Positions 44,718-53,244 of a stretch of 64,000 nucleotides of DNA are shown here, one piece after another. The position numbers were made by a program, and so were the translations under genes. This DNA is from Deltaproteobacteria bacterium (GTDB lineage: Bacteria > Desulfobacterota_D > UBA1144 > Nemesobacterales > UBA2774). The stretch's first letter is position 1. Every line of letters begins with the position of its first letter. The notes beneath the pieces are model-generated. The model had not been told where the DNA came from, searched no databases, and was given only the letters and a program-made list of their open reading frames with translations. The DNA lies in assembly GCA_029262275.1 (NCBI GenBank), contig JAJCZS010000011.1, forward strand, positions 62,001 to 126,000. Reading direction: 5' to 3'.

Positions 44718-45539
44718 TCATGAGTGAGCTGAGCCTTCAAAATCACACTCTGGTTGAAGATATTCTTCTACTTCTTTGATTGATCCATTCTCTCCACAGA
44801 GTTTGCATTTAGGGTGTTTATTAACTTTGACTGTGTCAAAAGTCATTTTTAGAGCATTGAAAATTAATAGACGATCCTCAAGCGTATCACCTATTTTCAA
44901 TATTTCTTTGAGCGTATCAACTGCCTGCATAGTTCCAACTGTGCCAGCAACTGCCCCCAGTATTCCTGCCTCCTGACAGCTTGGCATCATCCCCTCTGGC
45001 GGTATCTCCGGATATAGACAACGATAGCACGCCCCACCATTATGGGGTTTAAACACAGAAATCTGACCCTCAAACTGAAATATTGCTCCTGATATAAGAG
45101 TTTTCTTCTCAAAATAGCATGCGTCATTTACCAAGTATCGTGTTGGAAAGTTATCGGATCCATCGACTACAATATCATAGCTCCTGACTATATCCCTTAT
45201 GTTGTCTTTTGTAATTAAGTCGTGGTAAGCAACTATATCAACATCAGGATTTAGCTTCTCCAGTTTTTCCTGGGCCGAGTGTGTTTTAGGTTTTCCTATA
45301 TCCTCTGTGTAATGAAGCACTTGTCTTTGGAGATTGGAGATATCAACCTGGTCCGAGTCTGCAATGCCTATGGTTCCAACACCGGCTGCAGCCAAATAAA
45401 GCGCAATCGGAGAGCCAAGTCCTCCAACACCGACACAAAAAACTTTTGCATCCAAAAGCTTCTTTTGTCCCTCACCGCCTACCTCAGGAAGTAGTATGTG
45501 TCTGCTGTAGCGGTATATTTGATCCTCTGTTAATTGCAA
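44718..45539 (-). CDS. MoeB/ThiF-family sulfur carrier adenylyltransferase
   Basis: 273 residues, E1-like. GVGGLGSPIALYLAAAG (nucleotide motif), DSDQVDISNLQRQVLH, DGSDNFPTRYLVNDACY, and paired zinc cysteines in CYRCLYPE and CKLCG. Adenylates the C-terminal Gly of a ubiquitin-like carrier. No rhodanese domain. Two bp after the JAMM gene, in the same run as cysM and a TusA-like gene, so it may serve cysteine rather than thiamine or molybdopterin synthesis. Confidence 0.92.
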   Translation of the reverse strand: MQLTEDQIYRYSRHILLPEVGGEGQKKLLDAKVFCVGVGGLGSPIALYLAAAGVGTIGIADSDQVDISNLQRQVLHYTEDIGKPKTHSAQEKLEKLNPDVDIVAYHDLITKDNIRDIVRSYDIVVDGSDNFPTRYLVNDACYFEKKTLISGAIFQFEGQISVFKPHNGGACYRCLYPEIPPEGMMPSCQEAGILGAVAGTVGTMQAVDTLKEILKIGDTLEDRLLIFNALKMTFDTVKVNKHPKCKLCGENGSIKEVEEYLQPECDFEGSAHS

Positions 45540-45541
45540 AG

Positions 45542-45958
45542 TTATCCTTCCACCAATTCTATTTCTTCCTCATCAAATTGGGCGTCAAAATCTGGCAATA
45601 CCCATGCTCTAGCATCACTATACTTACCACCCATTATAGAAAAAATAATGTAAATCCAATCTGGCCAACCCCTTTGCCTATCAGTTTCGGAAGCCTTTGA
45701 TGGGTGATCAGGATGTGAGTGATATATTCCTAATATTTCCATATTATTTTCTCTAGCCCACTCATCAGCCTCTTTATAAGACACTGGGTCAAGCTCATAG
45801 CGGTCATGTGCTCTCTCGGTGTTTAGGTTCCCACATTCTCTATAGTGCGTAATCTCGCCGTTTGCTCCTATCATTACTCCACAAACCTCATGAGGGAAAC
45901 CGGCCTCGGCATGTTTTATCATTCCTGCGTATGCTGATTTATATACTTTTACCACCAT
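45542..45958 (-). CDS. JAMM/MPN+ metalloprotease (Mec-like)
   Basis: 138 residues. The JAMM motif is intact: Glu in EVCGVMIG, HSHP in YHSHPDHPSKASETD, with the Ser and Asp ligands. In mycobacteria the homologous Mec+ releases cysteine from the CysO-Cys adduct; in other bacteria relatives cleave ubiquitin-like carriers. Overlaps cysM by 10 bp and abuts moeB, strongly suggesting the same role. No signal peptide. Confidence 0.9.
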   Translation of the reverse strand: MVVKVYKSAYAGMIKHAEAGFPHEVCGVMIGANGEITHYRECGNLNTERAHDRYELDPVSYKEADEWARENNMEILGIYHSHPDHPSKASETDRQRGWPDWIYIIFSIMGGKYSDARAWVLPDFDAQFDEEEIELVEG

Positions 45959-46896
45959 ATTCCTCCACTTAAATATCTATAACCACCATCTGGAAAAACT
46001 GTAACGACAACCCCTTCTTCTAGGTTCCTTGCACACTCAAGCGCAGCATAAGCAACAGCACCGCCTGAGTGTCCTACGAAAATACCTTCTTTTTTAAGAA
46101 GATCTTTCATAGTATCGTATGCATCTTCCGTCGTTACTCGAACCAGCTGATCAGCCCTAGAGTCATCATAAATCCCAGGCACTATGGAGCTAGGCATATG
46201 CTTCATCCCCTCAAGACCATGAAGAGACTCTGCAGGCTCTATTGAGATTGTAGTAATATCAGAGTTTAATTCCTTAAGCCTTCTGCTTGTCCCCATAAAC
46301 GTGCCGCTTGTTCCAAGACCAGCAAGGAAATGTGTAACGCGCCCATTAGTCTGATCCCATATTTCCACAGCTGTTGTATCATAATGAGCCTGAGGGTTTA
46401 CAGGATTATTGTACTGATCAGGCATAAAGTATTTGTCCGGATTTTCAGCTTTTAGTTTTCTAGCAAGCCTTATGGCTCCGTCTGAACCTTCAAGAGGATC
46501 CGAATAAATAATCTTGGCTCCAAAGGCTTTCAAAGTCTTTTTTCTTTCTACATTCATATTCAAAGGCGTAACTAATTCAACGGTGTAGCCTAGTGCTGCG
46601 CCAAACATAGCATAAGCAATTGCAGTATTGCCTGAGGAAGAATCCATCAGAATCTTATCGCGTGTAAGCTTGCCTGAATTGATGCCATCTAAAATCATCC
46701 ATAGAGCGGGTCTGTCTTTTACAGAGCCTCCAGGATTAAACCACTCAGCTTTCGCATATACTTCAACTCGTGGGCTTATACCCTCTGTAAGTTCATTTAG
46801 CTTAATAAGAGGGGTATTACCCACCAATTCAATTACAGAGTCAGCTCTTTTTAAACCGCTTTGTGTAGATTTAGTTCTGGCTACTGATACGTTCAT
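45949..46896 (-). CDS. cysM: Cysteine synthase, CysM-type PLP enzyme
   Basis: 315 residues, fold type II PLP enzyme. The catalytic lysine is in NPGGSVKDRPALWMI. SSSGNTAIAYA binds substrate and GLGTSGTFMGTSRRLKE binds phosphate. The SVKDRPA variant and PSSIVPGIYD are closest to the mycobacterial CysM that uses O-phosphoserine and a thiocarboxylated carrier, rather than sulfide-using CysK. One-base overlap with the TusA-like gene upstream. Confidence 0.92.
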   Translation of the reverse strand: MNVSVARTKSTQSGLKRADSVIELVGNTPLIKLNELTEGISPRVEVYAKAEWFNPGGSVKDRPALWMILDGINSGKLTRDKILMDSSSGNTAIAYAMFGAALGYTVELVTPLNMNVERKKTLKAFGAKIIYSDPLEGSDGAIRLARKLKAENPDKYFMPDQYNNPVNPQAHYDTTAVEIWDQTNGRVTHFLAGLGTSGTFMGTSRRLKELNSDITTISIEPAESLHGLEGMKHMPSSIVPGIYDDSRADQLVRVTTEDAYDTMKDLLKKEGIFVGHSGGAVAYAALECARNLEEGVVVTVFPDGGYRYLSGGIWW

Positions 46897-47132
46897 TAAG
46901 TACGCTCTATTACAAGTTTATAGATATTGCCTTCTTGGCGAAGATCTAAGATTTTATGTCCGTCCTGCTCAACACTCTTTGGAACATTCATCAGTGGCTC
47001 ACCTTCACGAAGAGTTACCTCAAGAATTTCACCGGTGGACATAGTCTCCAATTTTAGTTTGGTTTTTACAAAAGTCATGGGGCAAATCTCTTTTGTTATG
47101 TCTATCTGATTATCTATTTTATATTCTGTCAT
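46896..47132 (-). CDS. TusA-family sulfur carrier protein
   Basis: 78 residues. The TusA/SirA signature is present: C17-P18 in EICPMTFVKTKLKLE, with the C-P and downstream Lys. The protein ends in LVIERT, without the Gly-Gly that MoeB/ThiF proteins activate, so it is not a ThiS/CysO-like ubiquitin homologue. Persulfide relay via C17 is the likely activity. First gene of the cysM-JAMM-moeB run. Confidence 0.88.
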   Translation of the reverse strand: MTEYKIDNQIDITKEICPMTFVKTKLKLETMSTGEILEVTLREGEPLMNVPKSVEQDGHKILDLRQEGNIYKLVIERT

Positions 47133-47258
47133 TTAACTACCCCTATATACCACCCTAAATACTTACATTTCTACTACCCTAAGAGTACCATATAGCTACA
47201 TTTGCAACAAATATTTGTGTTTAAGCAGGGATTTATAATCTTTCTTAAACTACCATGG

Positions 47259-47408
47259 CTAAGACTCATCTTCTATTTCTATATCTATCACTGAAGACTC
47301 ATCTTGAGAAGAGTTTTTGGAGATTTTATCCTTTTTGCCACCTGCTGATATTCTGCCAAGCCAAAATGCGCCAGCAATTATCACTAAAAGTATCAGTAAT
47401 TTGACCAT
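47259..47408 (-). CDS. Short single-pass membrane protein (49 aa)
   Basis: A 49-codon frame starting ATG 47408, 27 bp after purQ and on the same strand. It encodes one hydrophobic helix (residues 2-19, MVKLLILLVIIAGAFWLG), an RISAGGKKDK basic stop, and a Ser- and acid-rich tail. The layout (hydrophobic helix, positive-inside basic stretch, acidic tail) is what a real small membrane protein looks like. A weak ggaag is upstream. Function unknown; some resemblance to PP0621-type small proteins. Confidence 0.55.
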   Translation of the reverse strand: MVKLLILLVIIAGAFWLGRISAGGKKDKISKNSSQDESSVIDIEIEDES

Positions 47409-47435
47409 ATAAATTTATCTTCCGGGCAGGGGGTT

Positions 47436-48170
47436 CTATGCCCGACCCTTTTCTTTCTTGTTTAGATTAAGCCAGGAGATAATTGATTCAAAAATCAGCC
47501 TGCCCTGAGTTCCTAGTATGATTTCCTCAGCACATCTCTCTGGATGCGGCATCATGCCAAGCACATTTCCTGCTTTATTTGTTATGCCGGCAATATTTTC
47601 TATTGAACCGTTAGGATTAGATTCGGGTGATAGCTCTCCATTCTCAGTGCAATACCTAAAAACTACTTGAGAATTATCATTTAATTCCTTTAGTTCCTCA
47701 GATGTACAGAAGTAATTTCCCTCACCATGGGCTATAGGAATATCTAGAGTATCTCCTACTTTCAGATTCTCAGTAAAGATATTGTTTGTACTCTCAACCC
47801 TTACGCTAACCCATTTGCATACAAACTTAAGTGAGGAGTTTTTTATAAGAGCGCCTGGCAAAAGACCTACTTCCACTAAAACCTGAAAACCATTACATAT
47901 CCCAAGAACAGGATTGCCTGCCTGAGCAAATTTTTCAACGGATTTCATAATAGGAGAGAGACTTGCAATTGAGCCTGTCCGCAGATAATCACCGTAAGAA
48001 AAACCCCCCGGAAGCACTATGCAGTCAAACCGATCAACATCCGTCTCATGATGCCAGAGAAACTCACAATCCTGACCAAAGACGTGTTTTATTGCATGAT
48101 AGCAATCATGATCACAGTTAGATCCGGGAAATACGACTATACCAAAGTTGTACTTATTACTCTTCGACAT
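47436..48170 (-). CDS. purQ: Phosphoribosylformylglycinamidine synthase subunit PurQ
   Basis: 244 residues, glutaminase subunit of FGAM synthase in purine synthesis. Class I amidotransferase triad: nucleophile Cys in [11 protein letters not shown], and His and Glu in [10 protein letters not shown]. Start overlaps purS by 14 bp. The small-subunit (purS/purQ/purL) form; purL is elsewhere. Confidence 0.95.
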   Translation of the reverse strand: MSKSNKYNFGIVVFPGSNCDHDCYHAIKHVFGQDCEFLWHHETDVDRFDCIVLPGGFSYGDYLRTGSIASLSPIMKSVEKFAQAGNPVLGICNGFQVLVEVGLLPGALIKNSSLKFVCKWVSVRVESTNNIFTENLKVGDTLDIPIAHGEGNYFCTSEELKELNDNSQVVFRYCTENGELSPESNPNGSIENIAGITNKAGNVLGMMPHPERCAEEIILGTQGRLIFESIISWLNLNKKEKGRA

Positions 48171-48408
48171 TTACGACAAAATCCTCAATCACTGGGTTAG
48201 CAAGCAGCTTCATACACATGTCTTCCACGCGCGCTCTCACTTTACCAGCATCGTCATCAGTTATTTTTAACTCAATTAGTTTTCCAATCCTGGCATCATC
48301 AACTCCCTCGAATCCAAGATTATGAAGCGCCGTAAGCACTGTTTTGCCTTGAGGGTCCAGCACAACCGGTTTTAACTTAACTTCCACTTTGACTTTATAT
48401 TCTTTCAT
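48157..48408 (-). CDS. purS: Phosphoribosylformylglycinamidine synthase subunit PurS
   Basis: 83 residues. The pattern [27 protein letters not shown] and [13 protein letters not shown] is typical of PurS, the small bridging subunit of the PurLQS complex. Overlap with purQ shows coupled translation. Confidence 0.94.
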   Translation of the reverse strand: MKEYKVKVEVKLKPVVLDPQGKTVLTALHNLGFEGVDDARIGKLIELKITDDDAGKVRARVEDMCMKLLANPVIEDFVVNVEE

Positions 48409-48429
48409 TGCTCAGTGTCCTTATTATGA

Positions 48430-49269
48430 TTATGAGTTCCCTTTGAGAATTGAAGTCAGCCTCTCAAGCTCGTCATTGGAATAGTAATCAATTTCAATTT
48501 TACCCTTACCCTGCTTATCGACAATTCTGACCTGAGTGCTTAGAGCATTTTTCAACTCATTTATAACCTGGCGCAAATAGATATCTTCAGTACCAGTATT
48601 TACTTCTTTTTTCTTCCGTTTTGAAATATTCTTAATTAACTGCTCTGTGTTTCTTACTGAAAGTCTTTGTTTTTGAATTGCATTTAAGGCCTCTTTAGCC
48701 TCGGCTGGGGATTCAATACTGAGTATAGCTCTTGCATGACCTGCAGTTATATCACCTGCTATTAAAGCAGCTTTAGCTTCTTCCGGAAGCCTTAACAACC
48801 TAAGCTGATTTGTTATAGTCGATCGTTCCTTGCCAATCTGCCTCGATACATCCTCGTGAGTTAACTCAAACTCATCTATTAACTGCTGATAGGCAACAGC
48901 CTCTTCTATGGGGTTTAGATCCTCACGCTGTAGATTCTCAATCAGCGCAAGCTCCATCACTTCTCTATCCGATGCTTCTTTTATAATTACGGGCACTTTT
49001 GTAATTCCGGCCCTCTGAGCAGCTCTCCACCTTCTTTCACCTGCTATAATCTCATACCCACTCTCAATCGTTCTAACGACTAGCGGCTGTAGTATGCCTT
49101 TTTCCTTAATAGAAGCCGCAAGCTCAGATATTGCGTCTTCGTCAAACTCTTTTCTTGGCTGAGATTGATTAGGTTTTACTTCATTAATTGAAGCAACAGC
49201 ATAGCCTTGCTGCTTATCCTCTTTAGGGATTAGAGCGTCCAGCCCTCTACCCAGATTAGACTTCTTCAA
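48430..49269 (-). CDS. parB: Chromosome-partition protein ParB
   Basis: 279 residues. N-terminal LGRGLDALIP (ParA-stimulating), ParB CTPase motif IIAGERRWRAAQRAG, the ENLQREDLNPIEEA box, the helix-turn-helix LTHEDVSRQIGKERSTITNQLRLLRL, and a C-terminal dimerisation domain. Binds parS and spreads. Start overlaps parA by 14 bp. I did not find a parS site (TGTTTCACGTGAAACA) in the window. Confidence 0.95.
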   Translation of the reverse strand: MKKSNLGRGLDALIPKEDKQQGYAVASINEVKPNQSQPRKEFDEDAISELAASIKEKGILQPLVVRTIESGYEIIAGERRWRAAQRAGITKVPVIIKEASDREVMELALIENLQREDLNPIEEAVAYQQLIDEFELTHEDVSRQIGKERSTITNQLRLLRLPEEAKAALIAGDITAGHARAILSIESPAEAKEALNAIQKQRLSVRNTEQLIKNISKRKKKEVNTGTEDIYLRQVINELKNALSTQVRIVDKQGKGKIEIDYYSNDELERLTSILKGNS

Positions 49270-50053
49270 CTGAACTACCTCCGTTTCGGGCTATGATCTC
49301 TTGCGCAAGAGAAATATAGCTCTTTGCTCCTATCGACTTAACATCGTATAACAAGACCGGTTTACCGTGACTTGGCGATTCCGCAAGTCTAACATTTCTA
49401 TTTATTATAGTATCAAACACTTCGCCGTTAAAATAATCTTTAAGTTCATTTGCAACCATATGGCAAATATTGTTCCTTGAATCAAACATTGTAAGCAAAT
49501 AACCCTCTATGCTCAAATCTGGATTGAGCCGCTGCTTAATCAAAGAAATAGTTCTCTTTAGCTGTCCAAGTCCTTCCATTGCATAATATTCGCATTGAAC
49601 CGGCACTAAAACAGAGTCGGATGCGGCAAGTGCATTAACAGTTAAAAGACTAAGTGATGGCGGGCAATCTATAAATATGTAATCATACTGATCACGTACT
49701 TTATCAATTGCATCTTTAAGCCTCCACTCCCTTCTCTCCAGATGTATAAGTTCTACTTCTGCGCCGGTTAGCTCTGAGTTGGCGGGAACTACTGTTAGAT
49801 AACCACCTAGAGACTCAGGATCTATCTTAACGGAAATATCATTTAAGTTTGATTCCCCTATAACTGCGTTATAGATAGTCTCACCAATTTCTTCTTTATC
49901 AACACCAACTCCGCTAGTTGCATTTCCCTGGGGATCAAAATCAATAAATAGTGTCTTCTTCTGAGCTACAGCTAGTGAGGCTGCAAGATTAATTACAGTT
50001 GTTGTTTTTCCAACTCCGCCTTTCTGATTTGCAACACAGATGACCTTTCCCAT
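49256..50053 (-). CDS. parA: Chromosome-partition ATPase ParA (Soj-type)
   Basis: About 265 residues from ATG 50053. The longer GTG 50077 frame adds eight residues, but ParA proteins normally begin M-x-K-x-I-x-V-A-N-Q. Deviant Walker A NQKGGVGKTTT, FIDFDPQGNATSG, and DCPPSLSLLTVNALAASD are clear. Partner of ParB in origin segregation. The absence of rsmG/mnmG next door means it is not in the classical oriC cluster. Confidence 0.95.
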   Translation of the reverse strand: MGKVICVANQKGGVGKTTTVINLAASLAVAQKKTLFIDFDPQGNATSGVGVDKEEIGETIYNAVIGESNLNDISVKIDPESLGGYLTVVPANSELTGAEVELIHLERREWRLKDAIDKVRDQYDYIFIDCPPSLSLLTVNALAASDSVLVPVQCEYYAMEGLGQLKRTISLIKQRLNPDLSIEGYLLTMFDSRNNICHMVANELKDYFNGEVFDTIINRNVRLAESPSHGKPVLLYDVKSIGAKSYISLAQEIIARNGGSSVEEV

Positions 50054-50443
50054 TTTATTACTACCGCGAAAAAACACCTCGACAATTTATTTAGGATAAC
50101 AGTCTATTTAAACTATTCTAAAAATCTTATAGAAAGAGAATTCAAACCAGGATTTGCCCTACATAAACTCCCAAACCTTCCCTTGAATACTATCATATTA
50201 TCTACTATCAACACTCACTGCAAGACTAGGGATTTTATTTAAATGAAGTGAGGAAAATATCTGCAATGTATTTGGGAGCCAATACTTGTTTTGGTACGAG
50301 AATTTGTAGAGACTTTAGATGCCAAAGAGCCTAGGGAAATTTGGTTGCAATTCATCTATAATCTATGTATGCTTGCAGGGTTCAGAGATACTTCTTATTA
50401 AAAATCATATTTAAATCTGGTTGGACAGATTCTGGAGAAATTA
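50054..50443. other. 390-bp divergent intergenic region
   Basis: Between parA (minus) and the M23 gene (plus). It contains TATAAT (50357-50362), a possible -10 for the M23 gene without a good -35. A 22-codon Cys-containing frame at 50266-50334 looks like chance. No repeats or parS-like palindrome seen. Confidence 0.4.
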
Positions 50444-51274
50444 ATGGAAACGGACCGCTATACTATAATGCTGGTTTCAGCAGGGCACCAAGGTGCAAAA
50501 TCATTTAGCATAAAAAAATCACATATAAGAATAGCTTTTTGTAGTATTGTTATATTTGCTTTTATATCTCTTTTTTCTTTTGGCACTAGTTATGTTTACT
50601 ACAAAGATTCTGCGAAAAAATCCGAGTCAGTTAACAAATTACTAAGCACTATTAACGTATTAAGCCAAGATATGGACGAGACCAGAATGGTTGAGTCAAA
50701 ACTTAGGGAAAAACTTCAGGGAATAGAAGAGACCCTGCTTGAGATGCAGGACGTACTGCGAAAAAAAGGTATTAAAAAAGAATTGTCGATCGGTGGTGAG
50801 TTTATCCCTGCTGAAAGGCTTAGCCTTTCATATGTAGACTACATGAAAAACGATTTAGACAATCTTTTTAACACTATGAAGAGCGTTCCAGTGGGTATAC
50901 CTCTACAAGGAAAAATAAATTCAGATTTTGGTTATAGAAAAGATCCTTTTAAGCGTAGAGCGGGATTTCATTCTGGAATTGATATAGATGCTAATTACGG
51001 CCAGCGTATTGTAGCAACAGCTGATGGCAAAGTCACAAAAGCTTCTTGGCATAGCAGCTATGGAAAAACAGTTGTTATTAAACATGAAGATGGCTACGAA
51101 ACACTATTTGGCCACTTATCAAAAATTACGGTCGAAGAAGGTGACACTATTAAGGTTGGCGATGTGATTGGCAAAGCAGGCTCTACAGGCAGATCTACCG
51201 GAGTCCACCTTCACTATGAAGTAATAAAAGATGGCAAGAGAGTAAATCCAAAACAATTTTTATCACTAAAATAA
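50444..51274 (+). CDS. M23 family metallopeptidase (LytM-like) with membrane anchor
   Basis: 276 residues. One membrane segment near residues 29-52, a coiled-coil stretch (about 62-110), then an M23 domain (about 150-270). The catalytic set is visible: HSGIDIDA (H and D), the GHLSKI His, and the GVHLHYEVI His pair. Cleaves peptidoglycan crosslinks in the periplasm or activates amidases. Paired with a bactofilin one base downstream, as in LmdC/CcmA-type shape modules. Confidence 0.94.
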   Translation: METDRYTIMLVSAGHQGAKSFSIKKSHIRIAFCSIVIFAFISLFSFGTSYVYYKDSAKKSESVNKLLSTINVLSQDMDETRMVESKLREKLQGIEETLLEMQDVLRKKGIKKELSIGGEFIPAERLSLSYVDYMKNDLDNLFNTMKSVPVGIPLQGKINSDFGYRKDPFKRRAGFHSGIDIDANYGQRIVATADGKVTKASWHSSYGKTVVIKHEDGYETLFGHLSKITVEEGDTIKVGDVIGKAGSTGRSTGVHLHYEVIKDGKRVNPKQFLSLK

Positions 51275-51275
51275 A

Positions 51276-51719
51276 TTGGGCATATTTGGGAAGAGTAAGG
51301 AAAGCAAAAAATTGCCAAAATCCGCTTCAAGCCATATCACAACTTTGATTGGTGACGGATGTGAATTTGAAGGGAACATGTCCACCTCCACCTCCACAAG
51401 AATAGACGGAAAACTAAACGGAAAAATCACAGGCCAAAACAGTATAATTATTGGTGAAAATGGTGTTGTAGTGGGTGAAGTTAGAGCTACAGAAACAGTG
51501 GTTTACGGAAGAGTTGAGGGCGTCATTGAATCACATAGCTTGGAAATAAAAAGAAGTGGAATTGTATTAGGTGATGTCTTCATAGAATCTCTAATTGTTG
51601 AAGATGGTGGAGTGTATAACGGAAGATGCACTATGAACGAAGTAACAGAAAGCATAAGCATTGAGACTTCAGAAGGTACCAAAAAAGAACTTACTTCAAA
51701 TACATTTGGAGCAAAATAA
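51276..51719 (+). CDS. Bactofilin family protein
   Basis: 147 residues, TTG start directly after the M23 stop. A short unstructured N-terminus, then the bactofilin beta-helix: LIGDGCEFEGNM, TSTRIDGKLNGKI, IIIGENGVVVGEV, VVYGRVEGVI and GIVLGDVFIESL repeats. Forms cytoskeletal filaments at the membrane without nucleotide. A Thr/Ser 6-bp repeat (tccacc) at 51381-51398 encodes STSTST. Confidence 0.94.
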   Translation: MGIFGKSKESKKLPKSASSHITTLIGDGCEFEGNMSTSTSTRIDGKLNGKITGQNSIIIGENGVVVGEVRATETVVYGRVEGVIESHSLEIKRSGIVLGDVFIESLIVEDGGVYNGRCTMNEVTESISIETSEGTKKELTSNTFGAK

Positions 51720-51739
51720 ACAAGTAATCAATTCAGATC

Positions 51740-52195
51740 CTAGTGGTGGTGTACCTCTCCACTGCTCTTCATACTTTTAACAGGAACTTTAATTAACATA
51801 TCTCCGGCTTTCTCAAAACTAAGATTCATAGTAACGGATTCTATGCCTATCAAAGACTCTTTAAGCCCAATCAGCATTACATGCATGCCCCCAGGTTTGA
51901 GCTCAAGACTCTCTCCTGCCGGAAGTTCAAGGGTTTTAATCCTTTCCATTTTAGCAATACCATTCTCATCAACATTACTCATATGAATCTCTACATTCTC
52001 TGCAGCATCAGACGAGAGTGCTGTTAATTTATCAACCTGACTACCTTTATTCTCTATAGTCATATAAGCCGCACTAACGGATGCACCTGGAGGAACTTCC
52101 CTAACCCAGGCATCTCTAACAACAATATCACCCTCAGCATAAGAGAAGGGAGCAAAAGCAAGAAACATTAACAATGAGAACATAACTTTCTTCAT
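51740..52195 (-). CDS. Periplasmic copper chaperone, PCuAC family
   Basis: 151 residues with a signal peptide (MKKVMFSLLMFLAFAPFSYA). The Cu(I) site is in the His/Met motif: EIHMSNVDENGIAKM and GGMHVMLIG, plus a C-terminal HHH tail. Delivers copper to the CuA centre of oxidases or N2O reductase. It lies just downstream of the SCO gene, a partner known to cooperate in CuA assembly. Confidence 0.92.
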   Translation of the reverse strand: MKKVMFSLLMFLAFAPFSYAEGDIVVRDAWVREVPPGASVSAAYMTIENKGSQVDKLTALSSDAAENVEIHMSNVDENGIAKMERIKTLELPAGESLELKPGGMHVMLIGLKESLIGIESVTMNLSFEKAGDMLIKVPVKSMKSSGEVHHH

Positions 52196-52212
52196 GGTAT
52201 TTATCCTTAAAT

Positions 52213-52821
52213 TTATAAGACCCTCTCTATATCGGCTGCAATAGAAGCAGGATCCATCCTATTTTGTGGGTATCTCAAAAAAATCTCACCATCAGGTGTA
52301 ATTAGTAAAATACTTGAATTGTGACCAATTAAATACTCAGATGCGGAATCTACATATTCCTTCTCATAAAAGACATTATAATCATCTGCAACCCTATCTA
52401 TCTCCTCAGGTGTTCCGGTAAGACCAACAAAGCTATCATTAAAATAGTTCATATAACTCTTAAGTTTTTCTTCAGTATCTCTCTCGGGATCAACGCTAAC
52501 GAATAAAACTTGTACTTCTTTGCTCTTATCACCTAGCTCATCCATAACATTATTAACTGCAGACATGGTCATAGGACATATATCTGGGCAATTGGCATAG
52601 CCAAAGAAGATGAGCACTACTTTATCATCGTAATCAGACAAGCTAACTCTGGATCCGTTATGATCAGTGAGTGTAAATTCTGGAGCTTCTCTCTCATATA
52701 CATTGCCGTAAAAATCGGCTTTGCTTTTTACGTCCATGATTTGATATAGGATTATTCCCCATCCGATAAGAATGAGGCATAGAATAGCAATTAGAATCCT
52801 GAACACTTTTTTATTCTTCAT
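52213..52821 (-). CDS. SCO1/SenC-type copper chaperone
   Basis: About 202 residues from ATG 52821, preferred over ATG 52845 because gagga lies just upstream and the signal-anchor (VFRILIAILCLILIGWGI) starts here. Thioredoxin fold with the copper pair in FGYANCPDICPMT and the distant His in YLIGHNSSILL. Assembles CuA sites. Followed at 17 bp by the PCuAC gene. Confidence 0.93.
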   Translation of the reverse strand: MKNKKVFRILIAILCLILIGWGIILYQIMDVKSKADFYGNVYEREAPEFTLTDHNGSRVSLSDYDDKVVLIFFGYANCPDICPMTMSAVNNVMDELGDKSKEVQVLFVSVDPERDTEEKLKSYMNYFNDSFVGLTGTPEEIDRVADDYNVFYEKEYVDSASEYLIGHNSSILLITPDGEIFLRYPQNRMDPASIAADIERVL

Positions 52822-53244
52822 AGGTTCCTCAACACTTATAATCAATCGTATATGAGCGTTGTAAATATATTACCCTGAAATTTGGGACTTGTTGTATTCA
52901 AGAGATCTTTCTAAAACAAGAAGAGGGAATATTCAGATCTTATCTTGAACATTCCCTCTCTTAAAGGAGGATGGAGGATGACTTGTTAAGTGCTTCGTTT
53001 AAGTTCGATAATAAAAATAAAGTATTTTACTTAAGTTGTCAAGCAAAATTTTTCCCATTATTTCAAAATTATTCTAACTACCTGAATTCAAATAATAATA
53101 TTCTTGAGACAGATCAGAAAAATTGTTTATAATCTAGAAGGATATTAGATAGTGCAACACCTTGAAAGTTCAATGAGGCATGATATATTTTCGGTTTTGC
53201 ATTTAAAGCCAAAATGAACAACCTACTAAATATATAAACCTATA
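52822..53244. other. 423-bp intergenic region before the tRNA
   Basis: AT-rich sequence upstream of SCO (minus) and of the tRNA (plus). Holds an imperfect inverted repeat at 52922-52959 (separate entry). aaggagg at 52964-52970 touches an ATG (52971) that opens a 50-codon, very Asn/Phe-rich frame I do not regard as a gene. Confidence 0.4.
52922..52959. repeat. 14-bp imperfect inverted repeat (hairpin)
   Basis: AGAGGGAATATTCA (52922-52935) pairs with TGAACATTCCCTCT (52946-52959) with one mismatch over a 10-nt loop. There is no T-run after it on the plus strand, and no gene ends nearby. Operator, transcript-end signal or attenuator are possible. Confidence 0.55.

Noticed and set aside
44718-45539. 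Reading the MoeB/ThiF gene as part of thiamine or molybdopterin synthesis.
   Set aside because: No thi or moa genes adjoin it; it is packed with JAMM, cysM and a TusA-like gene.
50266-50334. 22-codon frame with cysteines between parA and the M23 gene.
   Set aside because: Ribosome site too far upstream and no support from length or composition.
51381-51398. Three tandem tccacc units in the bactofilin gene.
   Set aside because: Short coding repeat that gives a Ser/Thr run in a flexible N-terminal part; not remarkable alone.
52971-53130. About 50-codon frame after aaggagg, upstream of the tRNA.
   Set aside because: Shine-Dalgarno touches the ATG and the product is Asn/Phe-rich low complexity, as expected of AT-rich non-coding DNA.
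53143-53158. 16-mer TATTAGATAGTGCAAC repeated exactly at 60650-60665.
   Set aside because: One AT-rich 16-base match is expected by chance about once in a 64-kb window; no shared gene context.
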